Shown: positions 1-8,914, numbered from the stretch's first letter. The stretch: DNA of 64,000 nt from Caballeronia sp. SEWSISQ10-4 2 (GCF_030464885.1 NZ_JALPRJ010000007.1:115423-179422); one strand, 5' to 3'. Notes: generated from the sequence alone by a model not told the origin. Translations and numbers: made by a program.

Positions 1-85
1 TCAAGCGTGTTGGATGACGTGTACATAGAGGTTCGGATCGTGCGCGCAGCTAAATGCAAAGCGTATCGCGCGGTCCTGGTCAGGC

Positions 86-313
86 CTAACCTTTGAGGAT
101 AATCGTCGATGGCCCCGGTTTGCTTTGGCAGCTCGCTTCATAGTCGACGATGCGTGAATCGAAGTGCTGGATTGCGCAAAGGAGGCGAGGGGAGAACGTG
201 GTGCCGAAGCGCGCGATGAGCTGATCGCGTTGTGCGGGATTCGCGTGAGCGGCCTCGCAGTTCGTCGATTGGGACGCCGACGAAAAGATTGAGCGGAAAG
301 TTGTTTTATACAC
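86..313 (-). pseudogene. possible gene fragment, unknown product
   Basis: A 75-codon frame on the minus strand whose middle part (roughly 90-260) has GC-biased third positions and looks coding, with the stretch AQRDQLIARFGTTFSPRLLC. I do not recognise the family. The 5' end near 300 is AT-richer and there is no convincing ribosome binding site, so this may be the 3' part of a gene truncated where it meets the transporter fragment on the other strand. It could also be a chance frame. Confidence 0.25.
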
Positions 314-339
314 ATCACCGGGTGCCGAACATCGGCGTC

Positions 340-636
340 AAGACGCTGGCGATCATGCGAAGTTCGCAAGCAATCGCCATCGCGTTCCTGTTCGGGCCGA
401 TCACCACGCTGGCTTACTTGACGCTGAAAGCATCGGAGAATGCGGCCGCTTCGGCGCTCTTCACCATGTTCCGCAAGGTCGCGGGATCGATTGAAATCTC
501 GCTGGCCACGGCGTCCATTGTCGAGCTCACGCGGGCGAACATGACGCACAATTCCGAGCACGTGACGCCGTTGAACCCGAACTACAACGCCGCACGCACA
601 ATAGGCCAGACCATGCAGCAGGCCGTGCCGGCCTGA
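340..636 (+). pseudogene. internal fragment of a DHA2-family (EmrB-like) MFS efflux transporter
   Basis: The frame reads MRSSQAIAIAFLFGPITT followed by the ASALFTMFRKVAGSIEIS segment and HVTPLNPNYNAA. This is the pattern of the late part of 14-helix DHA2 drug exporters: the conserved loop after helix 12, helix 13, and the histidine/proline loop before the last helix. The family is normally about 500 residues. Here only about 98 codons resemble it, everything upstream of about 330 is unrelated, and the final membrane helix is missing before the TGA. It is therefore truncated at both ends and non-functional. The repeat described at 638 begins directly after its stop codon. Confidence 0.55.
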
Positions 637-637
637 G

Positions 638-735
638 GCAGCCACGCACAGCGGCTAGTAGTGTCTAAGAGAACAGCCAACTCACGCAGACCGCGAAGGC
701 CGAAAGCAACCCGGCACCGCCCCAAACCACCGAAC
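638..735. repeat. inverted repeat, copy A (partner at 63903-64000)
   Basis: About 98 bases match the reverse complement of the last 98 bases of the window at roughly 80-85% identity by eye, with one 3-base gap. Shared runs include AACTCACGCAGACCGC and AAGGCCGAAAGCA. The similarity covers the 3' end of a small hydrophobic ORF and about 25 bases beyond its stop codon. Confidence 0.75.
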
Positions 736-955
736 CGGAAAGGCTCGTCCCGAACACGGACCAATGAAAACTAAAAATCGGATTTGAACCTGAGTGGCCC
801 GCTGCAGCAAGCAGCAGCAAAACCGCGACTAGAAGCCCCCACTCGCTGCCAAGCCCAAACCACAACCCTGTCCACCGGCGCGAACGCCCCCACTGCACCA
901 AAAACGAGCGTCCCCCAAGCCCTATCAGCCACACCGCTCCCCACCCCGCACTCAT
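665..955 (-). CDS. small hydrophobic hypothetical protein
   Basis: A 96-codon frame on the minus strand from ATG at 955; an in-frame TTG lies 9 bases upstream. It is rich in Gly, Trp and Leu, with at least two hydrophobic stretches, around LLVAVLLLLAAAG and GGAGLLSAFAVCVS. No clear Shine-Dalgarno sequence precedes it and I recognise no domain. Its last 30 or so residues align with the peptide at the extreme right end of the window, since both end in a VLSA/LLSA-hAVCVS motif. This supports a real repeated element, though not necessarily a translated gene. Confidence 0.35.
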   Translation of the reverse strand: MSAGWGAVWLIGLGGRSFLVQWGRSRRWTGLWFGLGSEWGLLVAVLLLLAAAGHSGSNPIFSFHWSVFGTSLSGSVVWGGAGLLSAFAVCVSWLFS

Positions 956-1151
956 TTGAAGCAAAATGCCATCAAGCCCGCCAAAACAATGAGGAAAAAC
1001 AAGTAGTAAAAAAATGGCACGTCTGTTGCTTAATTGTAGATACTGAAACTACCTAAGCGTCGGACAAGGCGTGGCCCGGCTTGATGAGCGGTATCGAGTC
1101 AGCACTTCCACGCAAAGGCGGCCTCAGGCCGCGATTAAAAAGGACGCACAG

Positions 1152-2558
1152 ATGCAGATCTACGACGAAATGCGTCACGAGGAAACCGTGCGGGCGCACT
1201 ACGCACGCTTCTCCCGGTGGCTTTCTACTCAAAGCCCCGAAACCATCGAGCGCAAGCGCGCGGAAGCCGATCTGCTGTTCAGGCGTGTCGGCATCACGTT
1301 TGCCGTGAACGGCGATCTGTCAGGCACCGAACGTCTGATTCCGTTCGACATGATTCCGCGCATCATCCCTGGCGACGAATGGCGCAAGCTCGAAGCCGGC
1401 CTCCGGCAGAGGGTGCGTGCGCTGAACATGTTCATCCGCGACGTCTACCACGATCACGACATCGTCCGGGCAGGCAAGATTCCCGCCGAACAGGTGTACA
1501 CGAACGCGCAATACCGTCCCGAGATGCAAGGCGTGGATGTGCCGCTCGATGTGTACGCGCACGTTGCCGGCGTGGACGTGGTGCGCGCGGGCGACGCTGG
1601 CGAGTTCTACGTGCTGGAGGACAACCTCCGCGTGCCGTCGGGCGTGTCGTACATGCTCGAAAACCGCAAGATGATGATGCGGCTCTTCCCCGAGTTGTTC
1701 GTGCAGAACCGCATCGCGCCGGTCGCGCATTATCCCGACCTGCTGCTCGAAACGCTGCGCTCGATCGCCCCGGCCGGCGTAGATGACCCCAACGTGGTTG
1801 TGCTCACGCCCGGCATGTACAACTCGGCGTACTTCGAGCACTCCTTCCTCGCGCAGCAAATGGGCGTGGAACTGGTCGAGGGCAAGGATCTTTTCGTCGA
1901 TGAAAACTACGTGTTCATGCGCACGACGCAAGGGCCGAAGCGCGTCGATGTGATCTATCGAAGGCTGGACGACGACTTCATGGACCCGCTCGCATTCCGC
2001 GCGGATTCGGCTCTCGGCGTGCCGGGGCTGCTGACGTCGTATCGCGCCGGCCGTGTGGCATTGGCCAACGCGATGGGTACGGGTATCGCCGACGACAAAT
2101 CCATCTATCCGTTCGTCCCGGACATGATCGAGTTCTATCTCGGCGAAACGCCGATCCTGAACAACGTGCCTACATTCCAGTGCCGCAAGCCCGACGATCT
2201 CGCCTACACGCTCGCGCATCTTCCCGAGCTGGTCGTGAAGGAGGTTCACGGTGCGGGCGGTTACGGCATGCTGGTCGGGCCGGCATCGACGAAAGCGGAA
2301 ATCGAGGCGTTTCGCGAACGCCTGATCGCGCGGCCGGATGGTTATATCGCCCAGCCAACGCTGGCGCTCTCCGCGTGCCCGACCTTCGTGGAATCGGGTA
2401 TTGCGCCGCGCCATATCGACTTGCGGCCGTTCGTGTTGTCGGGCAAGGAAGTGACGATGGCCGCAGGCGGCCTGACTCGCGTGGCGTTGAAGGAGGGTTC
2501 GCTGGTCGTGAATTCGTCGCAGGGCGGCGGCACGAAAGACACCTGGATGGTGGACTAA
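1152..2558 (+). CDS. circularly permuted ATP-grasp protein (COG2308)
   Basis: A 468-residue protein of the circularly permuted ATP-grasp type 2 family, predicted to form peptide-like C-N bonds; the substrate is unknown. The start was set at MQIYDEM because the family conserves this N-terminus; an in-frame ATG at 1071 would add 27 unconserved residues. Typical motifs are visible: GTERLIPFDMIPRIIP near residue 60, YRRLDDDF near 270, VKEVHGAGGYGM near 360, HIDLRPFV near 415, and the C-terminal SSQGGGTKDTW. It is the first gene of a rightward run with the alpha-E protein, transglutaminase and Anbu genes. This association was noted by comparative genomics (Iyer and Aravind's work on amidoligases). 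Confidence 0.9.
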   Translation: MQIYDEMRHEETVRAHYARFSRWLSTQSPETIERKRAEADLLFRRVGITFAVNGDLSGTERLIPFDMIPRIIPGDEWRKLEAGLRQRVRALNMFIRDVYHDHDIVRAGKIPAEQVYTNAQYRPEMQGVDVPLDVYAHVAGVDVVRAGDAGEFYVLEDNLRVPSGVSYMLENRKMMMRLFPELFVQNRIAPVAHYPDLLLETLRSIAPAGVDDPNVVVLTPGMYNSAYFEHSFLAQQMGVELVEGKDLFVDENYVFMRTTQGPKRVDVIYRRLDDDFMDPLAFRADSALGVPGLLTSYRAGRVALANAMGTGIADDKSIYPFVPDMIEFYLGETPILNNVPTFQCRKPDDLAYTLAHLPELVVKEVHGAGGYGMLVGPASTKAEIEAFRERLIARPDGYIAQPTLALSACPTFVESGIAPRHIDLRPFVLSGKEVTMAAGGLTRVALKEGSLVVNSSQGGGTKDTWMVD

Positions 2559-2647
2559 GCGCCCACCGGGACACCATCGGGACAGTATGCACGGGCGCGG
2601 TTTCAAGCGCAGCGCCCGCGCGCGCCACACTACAACGGAACGCCATC

Positions 2648-3604
2648 ATGATGCTAAGCCGCACAGCCGATCACCTTTTCTGGATGGCTCGCTACATGGA
2701 GCGTGCGGAAAATACTGCACGCATGCTCGATATCAACCTGAAGGGCATGCTACTGCCGCAGACGCCCGAGCACGCCGCGCGCGCACAACGCTCGGTACTC
2801 CGTATTTCGGAACTCGAATCGAAGTTTGAGGAGCGCTTCCCGGGCTCGGATTCGCGCGACGACATGCTGCACTTCATGGTCGCCGACACCGGCAATCCGT
2901 CGAGCATTAATTCCTGCCTGCATGCGGCCCGCGAAAACGCGCGCGCCGTGCGCGGCACCCTGACCACGGAGGCGTGGGAGACCATCAATTTCACGTGGCT
3001 CGAATTCGGCGAAAAACTCGCCGCGGGAGAGCTCGAAAAGAGCCCGGACATGCTGTTCGAATGGGTCAAGTACCGCTCGAATCTGTGTCGCGGCGTGATG
3101 GTCGGCACGGCGCTTCAGGATGACGCCTTCTGGTTCATCCAGCTCGGCATGTACCTGGAGCGGGCGGACAACACGGCGCGCATTCTCGACGTGCGTTTCG
3201 CCGATGCCGAACCGAACTCGCGTGAAGCCGCGCGTCAACTGGAAGACTTCTACTACTGGACCTCGATCCTGAGTTCGGTGTCGGCGCTTGAAATCTACCG
3301 GAAGGTTTATCGCGATGTCGTGACGCCGTCGCGGGTAGTGGAGCTGCTGATCCTCAATTCACAGATGCCGCGCTCGCTGCTGGCGTCGCTGGATGGCGTC
3401 TGCGCGACGCTCGACAAGCTGCGAACCAGCGGCTCGAACGAGTGTGAGCGGTTCGCCGGCAAGTTGCGTGCGGACGTGCTGTACATGGATATCCGCCAGA
3501 TCCTTGAAACCGGCGTGCACGCCTATCTGACGCAATTCCTGAAACGGGTCGACGAGCTCGGTGTTCGCGTGATGCGCACCTTCCTCATGTTGCCTCTTGC
3601 CTGA
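2648..3604 (+). CDS. alpha-E domain protein (DUF403, COG2307)
   Basis: A 318-residue all-alpha protein. The N-terminus MLSRTADHLFWMARYMERAENTARMLD is the family signature; its first 20 residues suffice for recognition. A second ATG directly follows the first, so translation may begin at 2651. The similar segment QLGMYLERADNTARILDVRF near residue 165 repeats the N-terminal motif, consistent with an internally duplicated helical fold. It lies 89 bases after the ATP-grasp gene and 24 before the transglutaminase gene, in the usual gene order. Its biochemical role is unknown; it is regarded as a partner of the ATP-grasp enzyme. Confidence 0.9.
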   Translation: MMLSRTADHLFWMARYMERAENTARMLDINLKGMLLPQTPEHAARAQRSVLRISELESKFEERFPGSDSRDDMLHFMVADTGNPSSINSCLHAARENARAVRGTLTTEAWETINFTWLEFGEKLAAGELEKSPDMLFEWVKYRSNLCRGVMVGTALQDDAFWFIQLGMYLERADNTARILDVRFADAEPNSREAARQLEDFYYWTSILSSVSALEIYRKVYRDVVTPSRVVELLILNSQMPRSLLASLDGVCATLDKLRTSGSNECERFAGKLRADVLYMDIRQILETGVHAYLTQFLKRVDELGVRVMRTFLMLPLA

Positions 3605-3628
3605 ACGCATCCGTCCTGGGAAAACATC

Positions 3629-4426
3629 ATGCTTCTGACCATTCGTCATCACACGAGCTACCGCTACGCCGTGCCCGTGCAGTACTCCATCCAGCAACTG
3701 CGCTTGACCCCCGCCAACGGGTCGGCGCAGATGGTGCGGCGCTGGAATATCGATACCGTGGGCAAGCTCGACGTCACGCGCGACGCCTACGCCAATACGC
3801 TGCATACGCTGGTGCTGACGAAACCCCACATGGAGATTCACCTTTCCGTCACTGGCCAGGTGGAAACCACGTTGCTCGACGACGGCCGCCTGAACGACGG
3901 TCCCGGCCGGATTCCGCTCCAGCATTACACCTGTGCGACCGCTCTGACCGAACCGGACGCCGCGATCCGCGAACTGGCGAACTCGGTGCCCAAGCTCGAT
4001 TCACCGTCGGCGCTGATTGCGCTGGCGGAGAATATCGAAGCCAGGGTGCAATTCAAAACGGGCGTAACCGAAGTCAAGAGCACCGCTGCGCAGGCGCTGG
4101 AGCTCGGCAACGGCGTGTGCCAGGACCACGCGCATATCATGCTGGCGTGCTGCCGCGCGCGGGGGCTGCCGGCACGTTACGTGAGCGGATATATCGATCC
4201 GGGTGATGTTCCGCATGCCGCGAGCCACGCGTGGGTGGATGTGTGGATCGACGACGGATGGGTGTCGGTGGACGTCACGCACGCGGCGTTCGCCAGCGGC
4301 CGGTATTGCCGGCTCGCGGTTGCGCGCGACTACGAAGCGGCCGCGCCCGTGCGCGGTTCGCGCGTGGGCGGCAAGGAAGAGCGCATGAGCGTGGATGTTT
4401 CGGTGCAGGCAGCGGCCGACCAGTAA
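3629..4426 (+). CDS. transglutaminase-like cysteine protease family protein
   Basis: A 265-residue protein with an N-terminal beta-rich region (LTIRHHTSYRYAVPVQYSIQ) typical of bacterial transglutaminase-like proteins, then the catalytic core. The Cys lies in GNGVCQDHAHI (about residue 171), the His in ASHAWVDVW (about 199) and the Asp in SVDVTH (about 213). All three catalytic residues are present. There is no signal peptide, so it probably acts in the cytoplasm on a product of the neighbouring ATP-grasp enzyme. Whether it hydrolyses or cross-links a peptide cannot be said from sequence. Confidence 0.9.
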   Translation: MLLTIRHHTSYRYAVPVQYSIQQLRLTPANGSAQMVRRWNIDTVGKLDVTRDAYANTLHTLVLTKPHMEIHLSVTGQVETTLLDDGRLNDGPGRIPLQHYTCATALTEPDAAIRELANSVPKLDSPSALIALAENIEARVQFKTGVTEVKSTAAQALELGNGVCQDHAHIMLACCRARGLPARYVSGYIDPGDVPHAASHAWVDVWIDDGWVSVDVTHAAFASGRYCRLAVARDYEAAAPVRGSRVGGKEERMSVDVSVQAAADQ

Positions 4427-4619
4427 CAGTTCGCTGCGCCCGTGCTCGTCCGTGCATCGTCCGATACTGTGACATTCAAGCCCCACGCCCCATCCGCCGA
4501 TATATATTGGAGCTGAGCTGGGGCGGCCGTGTTTGGAGCGCCTGAGACCAAACGGCGGGCAGAACGGCGAGCGGAATGCGGCGCGGTTATGGCGCCTCGC
4601 CGAGATCATGACGATCAAG

Positions 4620-4646
4620 GCGATTACAGCGATTACAGCGATTACA
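4620..4646. repeat. three tandem copies of GCGATTACA
   Basis: Three perfect 9-base units stand just upstream of the Anbu start, 33-59 bases before the ATG. An in-frame ATG at 4529 would translate them as repeated Asp-Tyr-Ser, but the Anbu N-terminus must be the Thr after the start Met, so they are most likely untranslated leader. Confidence 0.8.
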
Positions 4647-4678
4647 ATACGAATTTGCTTCTTTCAGGAATTGGACGC

Positions 4679-5551
4679 ATGACTTATTGCGTGGCAATGC
4701 GCGTTGACGAGGGACTGGTGTTCCTGTCCGATACACGCACGAATGCCGGGGTCGACCATGTGAGCGCAGCCCGCAAGATGGCGGTCTTCGAACAGCCGGG
4801 CGACCGCGTCCTCGTGCTGCTCGCAGCGGGCAATCTCGCCCTGACGCAGGCAGTCATGCAACTGCTGTCGGAACCGGCGCCCGAAGACAAAACCACGCTG
4901 TACAACGCGCCCACCATGGCGGAAGCGGCGCGGCTGGTGGGCGACGCGGTGCGGGAAGTACATCGGCGAGATGCGGCTACGCTCGCGGAATTCAGCGTCG
5001 ACTTCAATTGCAGCTTTATCCTCGGCGGCCAGATCCGCGGAGCGAATACGCGCTTGTTCATGATTTACTCCGCGGGCAACTTCGTGGAGTCGTCGCTGGT
5101 GAGCCCGTATTTCCAGATCGGCGAATCGAAATATGGCAAACCGATCATCGATCGTGTCGTCACGCCCGCCACGCCGCTGGACGAAGTCGCGAAATGCGCG
5201 CTGGTGTCCATGGACTCCACGCTGCGTTCGAATTTGTCAGTCGGATTGCCACTCGATCTGCTCGTATATGAAAAGGACTCGCTGCGGGTCACGCGCTTCT
5301 CCACAATCGACAACGACAACCAGTATTTCCAGATGATTCATCGCACCTGGGGTGAAAGGCTGCGGCAGATTTTCGGCGAGATTCCGAATCCGACCTGGGC
5401 CGATCCCGCCAACGTGCCGCTGCGGGAGCGCGAAACGGTGTCGAACGTGCCGCGCTTGACCAACAATGATCTGCGCGCCGAACCCGATACGTCAGCGCCG
5501 CCGTTTCAGACGCTGATGCAGCCGACGGAAAGCGGGCGAGGGCAGCATTGA
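4679..5551 (+). CDS. Anbu, proteasome-type peptidase (COG3484)
   Basis: A 290-residue member of the Anbu branch of Ntn hydrolases, relatives of HslV and the 20S proteasome beta subunit that form self-assembling rings. The start at MTYCVAMRVDEG exposes Thr2 as the presumed N-terminal nucleophile after Met removal. The frame is open upstream to 4529, but those residues would bury the Thr. SDTRTNAG and ARKMAVF carry the Asp and Lys expected in the active site. It ends the ATP-grasp operon after a 252-base gap, so it could have its own promoter. Family genomics links Anbu to the preceding three genes; the natural substrate is not established. Confidence 0.92.
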   Translation: MTYCVAMRVDEGLVFLSDTRTNAGVDHVSAARKMAVFEQPGDRVLVLLAAGNLALTQAVMQLLSEPAPEDKTTLYNAPTMAEAARLVGDAVREVHRRDAATLAEFSVDFNCSFILGGQIRGANTRLFMIYSAGNFVESSLVSPYFQIGESKYGKPIIDRVVTPATPLDEVAKCALVSMDSTLRSNLSVGLPLDLLVYEKDSLRVTRFSTIDNDNQYFQMIHRTWGERLRQIFGEIPNPTWADPANVPLRERETVSNVPRLTNNDLRAEPDTSAPPFQTLMQPTESGRGQH

Positions 5552-5626
5552 TCGGGTTCCGATGTCGTGGACGTTTAAAAGCCCGCTGTCGGATGCCGTG
5601 GGCTCGATGAGATAGGTGGCCTGAAT

Positions 5627-5676
5627 AAAACAGAAACGGCCCAATCGGCTTACGCCGATTGGGCCGTTTCTGTTTT
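5627..5676. terminator. perfect 23-bp hairpin, probably bidirectional terminator
   Basis: The arms 5627-5649 and 5654-5676 are perfectly complementary around a TTAC loop, flanked by A-rich and T-rich sides, so an RNA from either strand would end in a U-rich stem base. It lies 75 bases after the Anbu stop codon and closes the operon. Confidence 0.9.
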
Positions 5677-5728
5677 TGCTTTTCAAAATGTCATCGCAGC
5701 AACCCGGTGACCGTTTTCCGGCGCGCAT

Positions 5729-5765
5729 AAAAAAACAGCCATCGATGAAGCCGACGGCTGTTTTT
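5729..5765 (-). terminator. intrinsic terminator of the porin gene
   Basis: On the minus strand an AACAGCC arm, a short loop and a GGCTGTT arm are followed by a run of T, 58 bases downstream of the porin stop. Confidence 0.8.
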
Positions 5766-5822
5766 GAACCGAAGTCGAAATCGGCGCGCTGAGCGGTGAA
5801 ATGCCGCGCGCCGGATTCAGCT

Positions 5823-7004
5823 TTAGAACTTGTGACGGATACCGACGATCACCATTTCTTGCGTGCTCGTACCAGCGAAGCCGAACGAACCGATCGATGC
5901 TTGCGCGTCTTGCGTTACGCGAGTTGTTACGCCGCCATTCGTGACGTACGTAGCTTGCGTGCCGCTTGCGTGCTGGTAAGCACCAAGTGCGTAGAAATCC
6001 GTACGCTTGGACAGCGTGTAGTCCGCACCGATACCGACTTGATGGTACTTGGCAGCCGTGTCGCCACTAGCTTTCTCGTACGTGTAGCCTGTACCGATCA
6101 GGAGCGCCGGCGTAAGCTGGTAGTTCGCGAACACGCTGCCGACGTTGTACGTCTCTGTCGACGTGTATGCCGAGAAGCCGTCCGGACGGTACTTCGCATT
6201 GCTGTACGAACCGCCGAACGTTACCGGGCCGATAGCGTACTGAGCTGCTGCACGAGCGATGCCGATCGAGTGAGCCGACGAGTAGCCATTGTTGATCGGG
6301 CTGTCGAAGATCGAATCTGACGACGGGCTATTCCAGTTCGATCCAGCTGCAGCCGTACGGCCTGCGCTCGGGTTGCTTGTGTAGTAGTAACCGGCAGCCA
6401 AGCCCAACGGGCCGTTGTTATACGCAACTGCACCGCTCCACGTCTGGCCTTGACCCGTCGTGCCAGCGCCGTTGCTGAAACCATACATGCCTTCGAATTG
6501 CAGGCCGGCATAGTTCGGCGAAACGTACTTCACAGCGTTGTTTACACGCGAGCTGTTGTCGTAGTTGTCGACGTCACCCGGCGTACCGACGATCGACGCC
6601 CAGTAGTTGTCACCCGTGATGCCTTGCACCATGTCGACGAGCGGATCGTATTGACGACCGAGCGTGACCGTACCGAGCTTGTCAGACGTCAAGCCGACGA
6701 ATGCCTGGCGACCAAATTCGCGACCACCTTGGTTCAACTTGCCTGTGTTGACGTCAAAGCCGTTTTCCAATTGGAAAATTGCCTTCAAACCGCCGCCCAG
6801 ATCTTCCTGGCCTTTCAGGCCCCAGCGATCGCCGGACAGGGTGCCGCTATTCGTGCCGATCTGCTTCTGGTTGCCGTTCGCGTTGTGAACATAAATGAGA
6901 CCGGTATCGATCACGCCATACAGGGTCACGCTGTTTTGCGCGTGAGCCGCGCCAGCTGTGCCGAGCAGTGCCAGCGAAAGGGAAGTCAGTGCGAAACGTT
7001 TCAT
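5823..7004 (-). CDS. OmpC-type outer membrane porin
   Basis: A 393-residue trimeric-porin family protein. The start at MKRFALTSLSLALLG gives a standard signal peptide with cleavage after AHA and a mature N-terminus QNSVTLYGVIDTG, the hallmark of Burkholderia-type porins; an ATG 12 bases upstream is less likely. DRWGLKGQEDLGGGLKAIFQ and FGRQAFVGL are conserved strands, with a loop-3 region around YWASIVGTPGD. It ends in RHKF, the terminal Phe needed for Bam-dependent assembly. It would allow diffusion of small hydrophilic solutes across the outer membrane; its selectivity cannot be read. It is monocistronic, with a terminator downstream. Confidence 0.95.
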   Translation of the reverse strand: MKRFALTSLSLALLGTAGAAHAQNSVTLYGVIDTGLIYVHNANGNQKQIGTNSGTLSGDRWGLKGQEDLGGGLKAIFQLENGFDVNTGKLNQGGREFGRQAFVGLTSDKLGTVTLGRQYDPLVDMVQGITGDNYWASIVGTPGDVDNYDNSSRVNNAVKYVSPNYAGLQFEGMYGFSNGAGTTGQGQTWSGAVAYNNGPLGLAAGYYYTSNPSAGRTAAAGSNWNSPSSDSIFDSPINNGYSSAHSIGIARAAAQYAIGPVTFGGSYSNAKYRPDGFSAYTSTETYNVGSVFANYQLTPALLIGTGYTYEKASGDTAAKYHQVGIGADYTLSKRTDFYALGAYQHASGTQATYVTNGGVTTRVTQDAQASIGSFGFAGTSTQEMVIVGIRHKF

Positions 7005-7606
7005 CAGGTTCTCCACGCTAGGATTAAATTCGTTGTTGCCGGCGCAGAGAATAACGCAGCGTTACAAAACTTAAGAACTGAAAAATTAAAACCTGTCTCA
7101 AAAATAAGACACTTTTTGCAACGCGGCGGGTTGTCTTGTAAGGCAAGCCTGTCAAGGCTTTGGCCCTTGATTCATCTAGTGAAAGTGCCACGACAAAGGC
7201 GATCGATAAAAGTTCCTTTTAATGCTTTTGGTTTTGCTGGAACGGGTGATTTTTATTAGTTTTTTACTAATTCGGCGCTATAACGCCGGGTACACTGCGG
7301 GCGTCCATGAGGAAGGCCTTTTGCCGCCTGAGAGAAGCGCTGCGCGCGGCGCGGCAAGGGTTTGCGCGTACGAGCGGATTAGCGGATCCGACGAGCGATG
7401 GCTGTCGTGAACTGCATGGATTGCGTTGTACTTAAGCGACACGATTGCTCGGGAATAGACCTGATTTGTGCAGCCAGCGCAACAAACCTGCACCGCGCTT
7501 GCGCCGTGACCGGCTAAATGAGGTTTTCAAAAAGTCAAGTTTTTGACATGAAAAGCGGCCATGTTTTGCACCGCACCAGCGCCGTAAAACACGGCCGGAT
7601 CCTGCC
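7005..7606. other. intergenic region upstream of the porin
   Basis: Six hundred bases, with an AT-rich segment at 7020-7270 that must hold the porin promoter and leader; I cannot assign -35/-10 boxes with confidence. The right part carries two hairpins just downstream of the YihY gene: 7529-7547, and GGCCATGTTTT (7557-7567) pairing with AAAACACGGCC (7586-7596). No ORF here looks coding. Confidence 0.5.
7529..7547 (-). terminator. small intrinsic terminator after the YihY/BrkB gene
   Basis: On the minus strand GTCAA-AAAC-TTGAC is followed by five T residues, 60 bases beyond the stop at 7607. Confidence 0.6.
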
Positions 7607-8914
7607 TTACTCGTCGTTTGGTGGCGGCTGGTCGCGTCCCGACAACAGCGCGAGCGCCAAACCCGCGCCTCCGGCCAGCAATACCGCGCGCCACGGATGC
7701 CTTTTCACCAGATCATTTGCCCGTACCGCCTTGCGCCCGCAATCGAGCATGGCCAGCGCGGTCACCCGCGTCGCGGCCGTCTCCGCGCGGGCCAGCTTGC
7801 GGCTCAGATTCAATGCGGTGCTCAACGCCGACACCCTTTTGCGTGCTTGCGCCGTCAGGTGCTGAGAGTGCTCAGCGCGTCGTTCAATCGACGCCCGCGC
7901 ACGTCCAGGCACCACGGTGAAGGCCTTCACCGCCCCTCCGCTGGCTGCATCGGCTGCGGCTGAGGCGATCGTCGAGCCTGCCAGCATCGATCCAATCTTG
8001 GCGCGGCTGCCTGGAGGAACCCTGCCACGCTGCTGGCCCCACGCCCCGCGTGGATCGTGCAAGCGCGCTCGCGCCGCTGAAAACTCCGCGCCAAGCAGCA
8101 GCACCGCCGCGGAGAAGAATAACCACATCAGCAACACCGCGAGTGAACCTGCGGCGCCGAACGAATTCGCCGTACCGGCGTGCGTCAGGTAGAACGCAAA
8201 CAGCTTTTTGCCGACGGAAAACAAGATCGCAGCGACAACCCCGCCCACCAGCGCGTCGCGCCATTGCACCCGGGCGTCGGGGAGGAACTTCAGGAGTGCG
8301 CCGAACGCGAGCGAGAGAACCACCAGTCCCACCACCAGTTGCACGACGTCGCCGATGATCACGAGCGACGAATCGCCCCAAAGCCATTTGCCAACGGCCT
8401 GGATAGCGGTGTCGAGGACTAGCGAGACGATCAGCAGGAACGCCACGCCCAGCACCAGGCCGAACGAGATCAGCCGCACCCGCACCAATGCGAAAACGCT
8501 CGATTTCTGCTCGCCGCCAAGTGGCCACACGAGGTTCAGCGCGGTGTTGAGCGATGAAAATGTCGCCGATGCACCCACGGCCAGCAACACGAACGAGATC
8601 ACGGCGGCCACCCCGGTGCCGCCGCTGCGGTGTGCATTCTCGACAATGCTCTGCACGCTCGCCGCGGCCTGATCGCCGAGGAGGCCGTTGACGTGGTGGA
8701 ACAGCTGGCCGCGCGCCGCGTCGGCCCCGAACACCCAGCCGGCCACCGCGATCACCATGACCAGCGTTGGCGCGAGCGAAAACGCCGAGTAGAACGCAAT
8801 GCTCGCGGCCATTGCCGCACAGCGGTCCTCGCCGAATTTCCTGAGTGCGCCCATCGCCCAGGACGCGTCCTTTTTCACAGCGGCCTGAATTTTCTCGCTG
8901 GACAACGTGCTCAT
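7607..8914 (-). CDS. YihY/BrkB family inner-membrane protein
   Basis: A 435-residue protein of the YihY (formerly 'RNase BN') family. The core from about residue 20 to 290 has FGEDRCAAMAASIAFYSAFSLAPTL followed by several long hydrophobic segments and GSLAVLLMWLFFSAAVLLLGAEF, the family's signature membrane region. The C-terminal 130 residues are basic and Ala-rich, ending in another hydrophobic stretch (AVLLAGGAGLALALLSG), a late extension not seen in short members. The start at MSTLSSEKIQ was preferred over an upstream ATG at 9010. The function of the family is uncertain; transport or envelope roles have been proposed. Confidence 0.88.
   Translation of the reverse strand: MSTLSSEKIQAAVKKDASWAMGALRKFGEDRCAAMAASIAFYSAFSLAPTLVMVIAVAGWVFGADAARGQLFHHVNGLLGDQAAASVQSIVENAHRSGGTGVAAVISFVLLAVGASATFSSLNTALNLVWPLGGEQKSSVFALVRVRLISFGLVLGVAFLLIVSLVLDTAIQAVGKWLWGDSSLVIIGDVVQLVVGLVVLSLAFGALLKFLPDARVQWRDALVGGVVAAILFSVGKKLFAFYLTHAGTANSFGAAGSLAVLLMWLFFSAAVLLLGAEFSAARARLHDPRGAWGQQRGRVPPGSRAKIGSMLAGSTIASAAADAASGGAVKAFTVVPGRARASIERRAEHSQHLTAQARKRVSALSTALNLSRKLARAETAATRVTALAMLDCGRKAVRANDLVKRHPWRAVLLAGGAGLALALLSGRDQPPPNDE

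Noticed and set aside
784..1056. 90-codon plus frame
   Set aside because: It is antisense to the hydrophobic ORF at 665-955, rich in Pro/Thr, and lacks a ribosome binding site.
1320..2630. 436-codon frame antisense to the ATP-grasp gene
   Set aside because: It mirrors a well-conserved gene, has an Arg/His-rich shadow composition and no ribosome binding site.
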